From positions 20,582,001-20,646,000 of the forward strand of contig NC_058189.1 of the NCBI RefSeq assembly GCF_907165205.1: a DNA stretch of 64,000 nucleotides, given 5' to 3'. Of this stretch, positions 55,647-64,000 are shown one piece after another (position 1 is the stretch's first letter; the number at the start of each line of letters is the position of its first letter). Source of the stretch: Coccinella septempunctata. Its lineage: Eukaryota > Arthropoda > Insecta > Coleoptera > Coccinellidae. Below the pieces are notes generated by a model. That model was not told where the DNA came from and made no database searches. It worked only from the letters and a program-made list of their open reading frames with translations. The position numbers were made by a program, and so were the translations under genes.

Positions 55647-56639
55647 AATACACTTTCAATAACAATCGAGGCCAGCGATCGATGATAGACTTCATACTCA
55701 CAAATCGAGTGATAACACCCGCACAAGTACTCGACGTCAGAGCCCTAACATCCGCTAACCTGGGGACTGATCACAACCTTGTTCTTGGCAAGATACTACT
55801 AAAACGTCCACAACAAAGGAGAAAACCCCCACAGCTCATCGAAAAGTACAATTTGGAGTCCCTAACAACGGAGAGCACTAAACTCCTCTACAAGAGCAGG
55901 ATTACTGACAAACTAAAAGAGATAGATTTAAAACCAGAATGGGGAGTAGAAGAGAGCTGGCAAAGTATTGCGAAATGCATCAAAGAAGCAGCGGAGGAAG
56001 CGATTGGAAAGCGTAAAATCAATGTAAACGCGACAAACCACACCAAACCGTGGTTTTGTCAAGAGGTGAAAGAACTCTCTGAATCAAAGCGGAAATGTTA
56101 CCTAACATACAAAAGCGCACCGTCGCAAGAAACTCACGCAGAATATGTCCAAGTGAGAAACAGAGTAAACGCAAGAATAAGATCAATCAAAAGAGAACAT
56201 TGGGCTAATTTTACTAGCGACATGGACCACGACTTGTATGGCGCCCAAAGGAAAGTATGGAAAATGCTTCGGAACAGAAAAAAACAAGTTAACGAGTTCG
56301 TGCAGACCAGAGGAGTACCAATAGAGACATGGCAACAGCATTATAAAGAGCTTTACGATGCCGAGGAAATGCCGAATATAAACGAATATGAAACAGATAT
56401 AAGTAGTACTGTCACTGATGAAGAGGTAGAAGCAAAACTCAAAAAATTGAAAAACAGAAAATCACCTGGACCGGACGGCATCCCCAACGAGCTTTCAAAA
56501 TATGGAGGCCCCGAACTTGCAAAGAAACTATCGCAACTATTTAACAAAATCTTAAACAAAACGGAAACACCACACGAATGGCATAACAGCATCACCATAC
56601 CTATATTTAAGAAATGACTAAAAACCTGCCCACAAAACT
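55647..56639 (+). pseudogene. RTE ORF, end of endonuclease to RT fingers
   Basis: Starts with MIDFILTNR and GTDHNLVLGK, the last endonuclease motifs (TDH in place of SDH). A linker of about 170 residues rich in Lys/Glu follows, then DEEVEAKLKKLKNRKSPGPD and GIPNELSKYGG, the first RT motifs. A stop after IPIFKK (56617) precedes the insertion site at about 56640, where the sequence NY of 'NYRGITLL' is cut by the CR1 element. The rest of the RT resumes at 60226. Confidence 0.8.
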
Positions 56640-56672
56640 ATATATCAATATCAAAAGCGATTAATCGCTGAA

Positions 56673-57365
56673 ATGGAGAGGTCTCTTTCTAATCAGCAGG
56701 TAACAATTTCATCCCAGGAATATTTGATTAAAATGTTGAAAATGAATGAAAACAACATAAACAAGAATTGCAACGTTGCCGCTCCTCCAGGCAAATCGCA
56801 AAATCAAAATAAAGGACATGCAACCATGAAACAGGTAGTGGAATCGAAACAGAATGTATCAGGGAAAGTCAACATAGACGGCAACACCTGGAACAACATT
56901 GTGCAGAAGGAGTGCGATAAGCAACCAGATAACAAGCCGAATAAACATATACAAACTGTTCACTATGATATCAATGAAGAAAATTCGAATACGACCGCAA
57001 GGAATGAATGGAAAGTGGTAACTGGGAAACATTATACCAAAAAGGGGACAGTTTGTACTGGAATAAATGCTCCTAAACAAGAAAACATTATGGGTGCACC
57101 TCAAAAACGGTGGATATATCTTGGGAGAATTGCAGGAGATACTTCGGAGGAAGCCATCTCCGAATATCTAGGTAATTTAAAAACGTCAGAAAATATTATC
57201 GTTAAGAAATTAAATACTGTGGGGTCTAACTCCGCTTTCAGTATAGGCGCCCCAAATGACGATATTTATCGGTTACTGAATGATAGAGATTTTTGGCCTG
57301 CTGGTGCAGTTATAAGACCTTTCAATTTCAATAATTTCTTTCGAAAGGGAGGGAGAAGTGAGTAA
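56673..57365 (+). CDS. CR1-type ORF1 protein
   Basis: 230 residues. Residues 1-135 are polar and Asn/Lys-rich, with an early Leu/Met-rich stretch that could be a short coiled coil. Residues 145-225 form a compact conserved domain, RWIYLGRIAGDTSEEAISEY, FSIGAPNDDIY, FWPAGAVIRPF, of the kind 'hYVGRv....e.i..yL...fkigv......WP.GV.VR.F' common in ORF1 of insect CR1-group elements. I see no zinc knuckle. It probably binds the element RNA. The stop TAA overlaps ORF2 by eight bases. Confidence 0.8.
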   Translation: MERSLSNQQVTISSQEYLIKMLKMNENNINKNCNVAAPPGKSQNQNKGHATMKQVVESKQNVSGKVNIDGNTWNNIVQKECDKQPDNKPNKHIQTVHYDINEENSNTTARNEWKVVTGKHYTKKGTVCTGINAPKQENIMGAPQKRWIYLGRIAGDTSEEAISEYLGNLKTSENIIVKKLNTVGSNSAFSIGAPNDDIYRLLNDRDFWPAGAVIRPFNFNNFFRKGGRSE

Positions 57366-60153
57366 AGAGCTCTTTGGGATACTTCATATAAATGTTCAAA
57401 GTTTTCGTAATAAGATTGCGCAAATAGAAGCTTTGTGTTTGAATCATGATGTTGTTTTGTTGAGTGAACACTGGATGTGTAAAAAGGAGCTAGAACTTGT
57501 AAAATTACATAATTATACAATTGTTTCTTCCTATTCCCGTAGGTATCGTGGTCATGGTGGTGTGGCGGCCGCTGTGAAAAATTCTCATATAGGCAAATTT
57601 GTACCTAGAAACGATATAAACCTGAAATCTGTGGAAATGGAAATTGAGGTTTGTGCGATACAGTCAACTCAATTAAAAACTATAATTATAGCTCTTTATC
57701 GTAATCCACATGGTAATTTTGATATTTTTCTTGATGTGACTACATGTATTTTGGAATTGATGGATATTTGTGACTATCGTATTTTCGTTTTGGGGGACTT
57801 TAATGTGAATTTTCTTATAGATAGCGCTAATAAATCTGCGATCATTGATCTTTTCTCTTCATATGGACTACGTAAGTTAGTGTCATCCCCTACTAGAGGT
57901 ATTGCATGTTTGGATAACATATTTACGAACGTTGGGGAATGTAAGGGTTGTGTGATTGATTTGGGCTTCTCAGATCACATGGGTGTAGAGACTAAATTTG
58001 CTTGCGAGTCAGAGTCTAAGAGAGCCTGTAAGCTGACTGTATGTAGGCCACTCACTAGGGTTGGAATTGATACTATGAAATTTCTGGTGAGGAATATATG
58101 TTGGGATTTTATAGAGGATGATAATATTGATACGGATAGCAAATTTGAAATGTTTGTAACTTTTGTGAAAAATTGTGGAGATTTAACTTTTCCTCAAAAA
58201 ACCTATAAGCATTATGCTGACACCTCTCCTATTCCTTGGTTCACCGACGATCTGAGGAAAATGCGCGACAAATTGAATTTTTATAGAGATCTTGTAAAAA
58301 TCTATGGGACACCCCATGTTAAGAAAATTCTTAGAGATTATCATAGAGTATATCGGTACGAAATCAAAAATGCGAAAAGGAAATTTAATGATAATTATAT
58401 CCGAAATAACAATTACAATCCAAAATCTGTATGGAATGTTGTAAAAAACAATACCAACCTTTTGAAAACTAAAAGTGCATGTAAAAATAATATAACCTCA
58501 AATGAATTTAACACTTTCTTCATCGATTCACCTAAAGAGATCATCACAAATATACCACCATTTAGAAGGTCATCGGCGGACTTTGTGAGTGACTACTGTA
58601 GATCGATAGAACCCAAATTAGAAAATATTCAATTCAGTTTCTCTTTTGTATCTGAGGCTTTGGTGAGGGATACCATTATGAAACTTAAGAATAAGAGTAG
58701 TAGAGACATCTATGGATTAAATAGCAAGATACTCAAGAGTTTGGTGAATGAAATAATTGGTCCACTCACGAAATTAATAAATTTGTGTTTAAAAGATAAC
58801 ATCTTCCCGAAAATACTTAAAGTAGCAAGAGTTGTCCCTGTTCATAAAAAGGGTTCAGTGCAAATGGTCAGTAACTATAGGCCGATATCAATTATACCTA
58901 TATTCGCGAAAATCTTTGAGAGTGTTATCAAGCTGCAGTTAACCTCCTATTTTGAAAACAACGACCTTTTTAATAGCTCTCAATTCGGGTTCAGAGGTGG
59001 CCTCTCCACGGCAGCTGCCATCGCGGAGCTCATGAAAGTAATAAATGAGGGTTATAATCAGGGTTCGTACATAGCTGGACTCTTCTGTGACTTAAGTAGA
59101 GCTTTTGATTGTGTCTCCAGAGAGCATCTTCTTTATAAATTACAGCGATATAAGCTCGATCAGGGTGCAATTGCGCTTATAGATTCCTATTTATCTGATA
59201 GATTACAGTGCGTCGATCGCGAGGGGGATCTGTCTGATATGTCGGATGTTGATTGTGGTGTGCCTCAGGGATCGGTCCTCGGACCGCTTCTCTTTCTTAT
59301 TTACATAAATGATTTTGTGGGCTGTGATCCAAGTGCAGATTTTGTTCTTTTCGCTGATGACGCAACAGTGCTAAAAAAAGCTCAGTCTAAAGAACTTTTA
59401 CTCGACATCATGAGAGACTTGTTTTCTGTTGTCACCGAATGGTTCAGTAGCAATCAGCTCAGCTTGAATGAAACTAAGACGGAGTTCATGTTTTTTTCAA
59501 TGAGAGATCTGGGGGATATGAATCCACCTGATCCAATCAAATTCTTGGGTGTACTGATAGAGGGTAAGTTGTCGTGGAGTGCTCATATCGATAACGTTTG
59601 TAGTTGTATATCGTCAAGTGTTTATGCGCTGCGAGCGTTAGTGGGGGTTGTGTCGGATTTTGTGTTGATATCTGTGTATCGTGCTTTTGTAGAATCAAGA
59701 TTAACATATGGTATTTTGTGCTGGGGTCATGATACTAGTGTGAAACGACTGTTTGGATTGCAGAGAAAGGCTATTAGAGTAATAGGTAGACTAAATTACA
59801 GAGATGAATGCAAACATGTTTTTCAAGATAAGAAAATACTTACGGTTCCCTGTCTGTTTATATTTCAATGTTTATTGCATGTAAGATCCCATTTGGGTGA
59901 ATATAGGACACACCAGGATATACATGCACATAATACACGTCGTAGAGATCAAATTTATACGGATTTTCATAGAATCGATAAAATGAAGTGTGGTGTAACA
60001 TACTACGGGCCCAAGTTTTTCAATAAGCTGCCGACCACTGTGAGGGCGATGCCTGCAAAGCAGTTCAAGACATGTTTGAAGAAATATTTATTGAGTAAAT
60101 GTTTCTTTACTTTAGAAGAATTTTTCTGTGATGATTTTGTTTATATTTCATGA
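57358..60153 (+). CDS. CR1-type ORF2: endonuclease and reverse transcriptase, intact
   Basis: 931 residues without interruption. Residues 1-220: endonuclease with ILHINVQSFRNKI, LLSEHWM, HGGVAAAV, ALYRNPHG, GDFNVNF, CLDNIFT and the complete SDHMGV. Residues 420-720: RT with NYRPISIIPIFAKIFE, QFGFRGGLST, FCDLSRAFDCV, CGVPQGSVLGPLLFLIYIND and FADDATVL. Residues 740-930: post-RT tail (FVESRLTYGILCWGHD, YYGPKFFNKLPTTVRAM). All expected catalytic residues are visible. The frame begins at a GTG inside the last codons of ORF1 and has no in-frame ATG before residue 39, so its translation start is unusual (re-initiation or frameshift). Confidence 0.92.
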   Translation: MSKELFGILHINVQSFRNKIAQIEALCLNHDVVLLSEHWMCKKELELVKLHNYTIVSSYSRRYRGHGGVAAAVKNSHIGKFVPRNDINLKSVEMEIEVCAIQSTQLKTIIIALYRNPHGNFDIFLDVTTCILELMDICDYRIFVLGDFNVNFLIDSANKSAIIDLFSSYGLRKLVSSPTRGIACLDNIFTNVGECKGCVIDLGFSDHMGVETKFACESESKRACKLTVCRPLTRVGIDTMKFLVRNICWDFIEDDNIDTDSKFEMFVTFVKNCGDLTFPQKTYKHYADTSPIPWFTDDLRKMRDKLNFYRDLVKIYGTPHVKKILRDYHRVYRYEIKNAKRKFNDNYIRNNNYNPKSVWNVVKNNTNLLKTKSACKNNITSNEFNTFFIDSPKEIITNIPPFRRSSADFVSDYCRSIEPKLENIQFSFSFVSEALVRDTIMKLKNKSSRDIYGLNSKILKSLVNEIIGPLTKLINLCLKDNIFPKILKVARVVPVHKKGSVQMVSNYRPISIIPIFAKIFESVIKLQLTSYFENNDLFNSSQFGFRGGLSTAAAIAELMKVINEGYNQGSYIAGLFCDLSRAFDCVSREHLLYKLQRYKLDQGAIALIDSYLSDRLQCVDREGDLSDMSDVDCGVPQGSVLGPLLFLIYINDFVGCDPSADFVLFADDATVLKKAQSKELLLDIMRDLFSVVTEWFSSNQLSLNETKTEFMFFSMRDLGDMNPPDPIKFLGVLIEGKLSWSAHIDNVCSCISSSVYALRALVGVVSDFVLISVYRAFVESRLTYGILCWGHDTSVKRLFGLQRKAIRVIGRLNYRDECKHVFQDKKILTVPCLFIFQCLLHVRSHLGEYRTHQDIHAHNTRRRDQIYTDFHRIDKMKCGVTYYGPKFFNKLPTTVRAMPAKQFKTCLKKYLLSKCFFTLEEFFCDDFVYIS

Positions 60154-60225
60154 TTTTTTTTTTCCGTCGTTGACGTATGCAAACATTTTAAAATGTACTA
60201 GCATGAATAAATATTATTATTATTA

Positions 60226-61435
60226 TTATAGAGGAATAACTCTCTTAAATACAGTAATGAAACTTTTCACGAGTATTCTCAAGGACAAACTGGAAACACA
60301 AATTAAGAATGCTGAAGAACAACAGGGCTTCACAAAGGGACGGTCAATAACAGACGCAGTGTTTATAATAAAACAAATAAAAGAAAAGGCTACAGAATAC
60401 AATATGCCAGCGTATATCTGCTTCATTGACCTAACAAAGGCGTTTGATAGGGTCCGGTTGGTAGACATTTTACATATATTAATGGAAAATAAAGCACCAG
60501 CAAACATAACGAAGATAATCCATAACCTAAATAACAATAACGTAACAAAGGTCAAGGTGGGAGATCAATTCACTGAAAATATCCCAACACCGGGAGGAAT
60601 TAGACAGGGTGACAGTCTAAGTCCCTTTTTGTTTAATCTCCTCATGGATAAAATTATAAATAAAGTAACATGTCTAAACCGCGGATACAGAATGGGCAAC
60701 AAAAGAGTTAGTATGGTGTGCTACGCCGATGATGCAGCAATTATTGCCGAATCAGAAAACGACCTACAGAGATAATTATTCCAGTTCTTCCTAGTCGGCC
60801 GCCAACTCAATATGAATATCTCTATCAGCAAAACTAAATGTATGACAATCGCGAAGGATCCGCTCAGATGTAAGCTAGTGGTGGAGGACAATCCCATAGA
60901 ACAGGTGATGCAATTCAGATATCTGGGCGTAGATATATCAAGTACCCACGACCCAGTTAAAGACCTAAGGAGCCAGATTAACAAAGCATCCGCACTATCA
61001 GGATCCCTACGAGACATAGTCTGGTCAAACCCGTACATGCGCAAGGATAGCAAAGTTAGAATCTACAAGACTTGTATCAGACCCATCATGACGTACGGCA
61101 TGGAAGTCCGCGAGGACACCGTTAAGACGAAACACATGCTAAGGGTGGCTGAAATGAAAACACTGAGAACAATAGGGGGGAAAACAAAAAGGGACAGAGT
61201 AAGAAACACAGATATCAGAGAACAATGCGGGATACAAGATATCGTGAGATGGGGAAGACAACGTAAGAGGCAGTGGTACAACCATGTAAGACGGATGGAC
61301 GAGAACAGGCTTCCGAGAATAGTCCTAGAAAACAACCCGCCCGGCTCAAGACCTCCCGGGAGACCACCTAAAAGATGGAAAGATAGTTGGCAATCTACCT
61401 CTCAGGAAGAGATGCAGAGGCAGCTTCAGAACTAA
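60226..61435 (+). pseudogene. RTE ORF, RT palm to C-terminus, one nonsense codon
   Basis: Continues the RTE reverse transcriptase: RGITLLNTVMKLFTSILKDK, FIDLTKAFDRV, GIRQGDSLSPFLFNLLMDKI and the catalytic YADD in MVCYADDAAIIAES. A TAA at about 60773 in ENDLQR* interrupts the frame; the same frame continues with QLNMNISISKTKCM, FRYLGVDIS, IRPIMTYGMEVR and WGRQRKRQWYNHVRRMDENR to 61435. Frames on both sides agree, so a single substitution inactivated it. The first frame also opens through the CR1 3' end; those residues are not part of this protein. Confidence 0.85.
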
Positions 61436-61490
61436 CAGATCGACAGATCTCCAGGAAGTAGAAGAAGAAGAAGAAGAAGGTTTATATTAA

Positions 61491-61969
61491 TTTCTGATAT
61501 ACGTATATTGTACAAATTCAACTAAGTTTATTATTTCAAAACAACCTATTGCACAGAAATAACACGTTCGATGTATAGCAGATCACCATATACTTTCGCC
61601 TCCTAGTCAAAGATTATTTGTCAAAGCATTAGTTGTCCAATTTTTGTAAATTTAGCACATCCATCAGCATTCATTGATATCAATGGATTCCAAACTATGT
61701 TCAGATGAAAACTTACATCCCGATCACAAAACAAAACCATACTTTTGTTTTGTATCGATTGAAATTTATTCTGGGAGGATTCTACATCTCTTCATAAACT
61801 TTTTAAAGTTTTCACTCCCAATCTCTGAAACAAAATCAATTAAAAATGAAACCAACGATTTGCTCCTGCGTAAATTCTTGCACTAATTTGTCAGGAGCAA
61901 ATTAACTATAATAGAAAAAAATGTTGCCTGACAATGAACTCAAAATAAATAACGTTGAAATTATAATTC
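61491..61969. other. no gene recognised
   Basis: AT-rich. A small hairpin has arms ATTTGCTCCTG / CAGGAGCAAAT at 61859 and 61893. Confidence 0.3.
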
Positions 61970-61974
61970 TAAGT

Positions 61975-62015
61975 TGTGACGTTTCGGAGTCTATATCAGA
62001 CTCCTTCATCAGAGG
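61975..62015 (-). ncRNA. hammerhead ribozyme motif of PLE3
   Basis: Minus strand: CTGATGA, stem GGAGTC, loop TGATATA, stem GACTCC, then GAAAC and GTC. Both core boxes (CUGAUGA and GAAA) and a perfect 6-bp stem II are present, and GTC supplies a permitted cleavage triplet next to a very short stem III. Hammerheads of this kind sit in the terminal repeats of Penelope-like elements. Confidence 0.75.
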
Positions 62016-62226
62016 AAAAATCTATTTTTGAAAATCTTCTGAATTGTGGCTTTCGTTTGACATTAATTGTCAACACACAGAAACAGAGACTGCATAGAAA
62101 CGTTGATTCATTTAATTTTGAAATTACCGGATGACAGTTCCTTCTTTAGTAAATTGATCCTAAGATGTCTAAAACACTGGTGTGTGCACTTGTCACTTTT
62201 TGCAAGCATCAACATTTCAGAAAATC

Positions 62227-63073
62227 GGGGATATGGGATCAGTTTCGTGGCGGCGCCACCATGTCATTTGCTTCGTTCTATCCTTGTTCTACCAAAGGAA
62301 GTCCAATGATCTCTCGTTTTATTTTGTTTTGCGTTCATATATCGAATATCGATCAACGAGTTCAAAATATGAACTGGCCCATTTTATCAGCTGTTAAGGA
62401 TTATTTATGATTTACACTTTAATTTTCTTTGTAAAAACAAATCCTTCAATATTTTCAACACTATCGAATAAGGGTTCGAAGGAATATTTACTATTTTTCT
62501 TCAAGATAATTTCCGTTTGACAAATTGAATTCGTGAGGGGGGATAATTCAATATGATATTAATAAAACACAGTTGATTGGTCAAATATCCAATATATTCA
62601 GTTGACGGAAAGGGAATTTTCACTATATCTACTCAGGAAGAATATTTTAAGTAACAGACTCGAATAGATTTATGTATTTCTGATTCTCAATACATGCTCA
62701 CTATTCACATTACATATTTCCAAAACAGTTTCTTTGAAATATTGCTGAAGTTTCCATAAAACTTAGCTATATCGGTCCCGAATGTTCGTTCATCTCATTT
62801 GGTTCTGCTTCAAATTCCAACAACACCGAATTCTTAGCTGTAGTTCTTGATTGTCCATACAGAAAACTGAACGACATGTTGAATAAATGAATGTTCTACA
62901 TCCCTTTCGCGAAACTAATACATTTTCACACACCAATAATCGTTTATAAATAGAACATATTCGTGAGTCGTAGCGAGTATTCAAATTATTTTCAAATATC
63001 AATTGACAATGCTCTGTCAAATTCCAAACAGCGCTACCTACAGTGAGAGAAACGAAACTGATCCCATATCCCC
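62227..63073. mobile_element. TIR element in the PLE3 3' region
   Basis: The 22-bp ends (GGGGATATGGGATCAGTTTC then GT, 62227-62248) are perfectly inverted at 63052-63073. Length 847 bp. No transposase frame is recognised and no clean target duplication is seen. Confidence 0.55.
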
Positions 63074-63125
63074 ACGAAATTAAAAACAAAATCGAATCAG
63101 TGAATACACCAGAGTTTTAGACATC

Positions 63126-63990
63126 TTAATTGATCCAAATATGATCTATTCCTACCGAACAATTTGCCAAATTATTATCTTGATCTAATAGAATACACGT
63201 AGACTCTTTAATTTTTCGTTTAAAATGGTCTGGTTCCGTCATTAAAATTTTAGTGTTGTCCCAATCCATCATGTGGTCTCCCGTATTAGAACAAATGTGA
63301 TCTGCGATTTGTGATCGATTAATTTCTCTATTTTTAATATTATTTTTATGTTCGCGTTTTCTTATTTCTAGAGGTCTCGACGTTTCACCTGTATAAGTTT
63401 TACCAAAAATACAGGGTATGTTGTAAATACAATTTTTTGATTTTTGTTTTTCGTTCAAAGGTTTAGTTTTTGTTAATATAGATCTTAAATCATGTTGCGT
63501 TTTAAAAACAGTTCGAATGTTAAACTTCGAACCTATTCTTCTTATTTTTTCTGAAAGGCCATTAACATAAGGAATTACATTCAACAAATTTGGTTGTTCT
63601 TGACGGTTCGTTGGTTGTTCCTGATCATTATTACGATTTTGGTTAGTCATTTTTCTCTCTAAATTTAATATTGTTTTTTCAATAAAATTTTTCGGGTATT
63701 GATAATCCCTAAGAAAATGTTTAATGAAGTCAACTTCATTATTTCTAATTTCGGGTGTAGATGAAATTAAATTAGCTTTATCATAAAGTGTTTTAATGAT
63801 ATCTCTTTTGACACTTACTTGGTGATTGGAATAAAAATTCAAATATCTATTAGTATGTGTCTTTTTTCGGTATACGCTCGTTTCAAAATAATTCGAAAAT
63901 TTTTTATTGAACCATCTAGGAATGAAATTATGTTATCCTGCTCTAAGTCCATTGTAAATTTTATTGTAGGTTCTTTCTTGTTAATATGAT
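63126..63990 (-). pseudogene. Penelope-like RT C-terminus and GIY-YIG endonuclease
   Basis: The part near the edge gives INKKEPTIKFTMDLEQDN and ISFLD, the thumb of a Penelope RT; after a slip near 63855 HTNRYLNFYSNHQVSVKRDI continues it. The frame 63842-63126 (238 residues) runs through a charged linker with Asn/Gln-rich segment to CIYNIPCIFGKTYTGETSRP, the GIY-YIG core, and EIRKREHKNNIK. In this core the second Cys of C..C is Phe/Gly-replaced and YIG reads YTG, so endonuclease activity is doubtful. Catalytic YxDD lies beyond the window. Confidence 0.75.
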
Positions 63991-64000
63991 CAAAAAAATT

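Larger units (their letters stand above)
56640..60225 (+). mobile_element. CR1-type LINE (LINE-E), apparently complete
   Basis: It splits the RTE codon sequence for NYRGITLL: coding sequence stops at CAAAACTAT (56640) and continues at AGAGGAATAACTC (60226). It has a 5' UTR of about 30 bp, ORF1, ORF2 and a short 3' end of (ATT)n. No target duplication can be told apart from the tail, as is usual in the CR1 group. Both ORFs are open, so this is among the youngest insertions in the window. Confidence 0.85.
54817..61480 (+). mobile_element. RTE-type LINE (LINE-D), full length, interrupted
   Basis: Flanked by GGTTTATATTAA on both sides (54805-54816 and 61479-61490). The 5' end CTCCGCCTGGGTCATCTG is probably complete and the 3' end is a (GAA)n tail at 61455-61480. 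A CR1-type LINE occupies 56640-60225, so the RTE element itself is about 3.1 kb. Coding parts: endonuclease, RT and C-terminal tail, with one frameshift and one nonsense codon outside the insertion. Confidence 0.85.
61970..64000 (-). mobile_element. PLE3: Penelope-like element running off the right edge
   Basis: On the minus strand: RT thumb (64000-63850), linker, GIY-YIG (63126-63842), 3' region, and a canonical hammerhead core at 61975-62015. The 3' region is interrupted by a TIR element at 62227-63073. The 5' part lies outside the window. Confidence 0.75.

Overview
The window looks like a repeat-rich, gene-poor stretch of an arthropod genome, most likely an insect. The DNA is AT-rich, has no operon-like gene packing, contains one small GT-AG intron, and carries a mixture of Jockey-, CR1- and RTE-type LINEs, Penelope-like elements with GIY-YIG domains, gypsy LTR elements, and MULE, hAT, mariner, pogo-like and PIF/Harbinger remnants. 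No host housekeeping gene, tRNA, rRNA or CRISPR array is recognisable. Two runs of exactly 200 N (13998-14197 and 49459-49658) are scaffold gaps.

Left part (1-12.6 kb): a MITE and a Harbinger fragment are followed by a deep nest. A minus-strand mobile-protein gene (marker LHALTGCD; pieces at 10846-11185 and 1702-2163) is split by LINE-A. LINE-A is split inside ORF1 by a MULE (2749-9083, 9-bp target duplication). The MULE is split by a nearly full-length Jockey element (3172-8602, 12-bp target duplication). The Jockey is split at the end of ORF2 by a small inverted-repeat element. Then come a three-unit tandem repeat and LINE fragments.

12.6-24 kb: a deleted hAT element with a perfect 8-bp target duplication; a minus-strand gypsy element with Gag, a likely -1 frameshift site, protease, a 1.7-kb leader, a primer-binding site and a 1.56-kb LTR; a palindromic Penelope-like element (PLE1); a mariner-type MITE; and a Crypton-like tyrosine-recombinase tail.

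24-32 kb: a second Penelope-like palindrome (PLE2) with hammerhead-like motifs at both outer ends and a YVDD reverse-transcriptase segment near its centre, interrupted by a MITE; then LINE fragments and a foldback repeat.

32-46 kb: a 5.1-kb foldback element interrupted by a solo copy of the gypsy LTR (4-bp duplication, with a paralogous empty site nearby); a small LTR element with a tRNA-Ser-type primer site whose 5' LTR is split by a pogo-like element; a 98-bp AT microsatellite; a gypsy RNase H-integrase pseudogene; and a deleted mariner element.

46-64 kb: repeats marked by GCACTAAGCAC, a second LINE-A copy abutting a MULE end, a perfect-looking hairpin, an RTE-type LINE (54817-61480, 12-bp duplication) interrupted by an apparently intact CR1-type LINE (56640-60225), and a third Penelope-like element with a canonical hammerhead core running off the right edge.

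The apparently intact reading frames are ORF2 of the Jockey element and both ORFs of the CR1-type LINE. Most other coding frames are broken. The pieces therefore tell a history of successive insertions and not a shared pathway.
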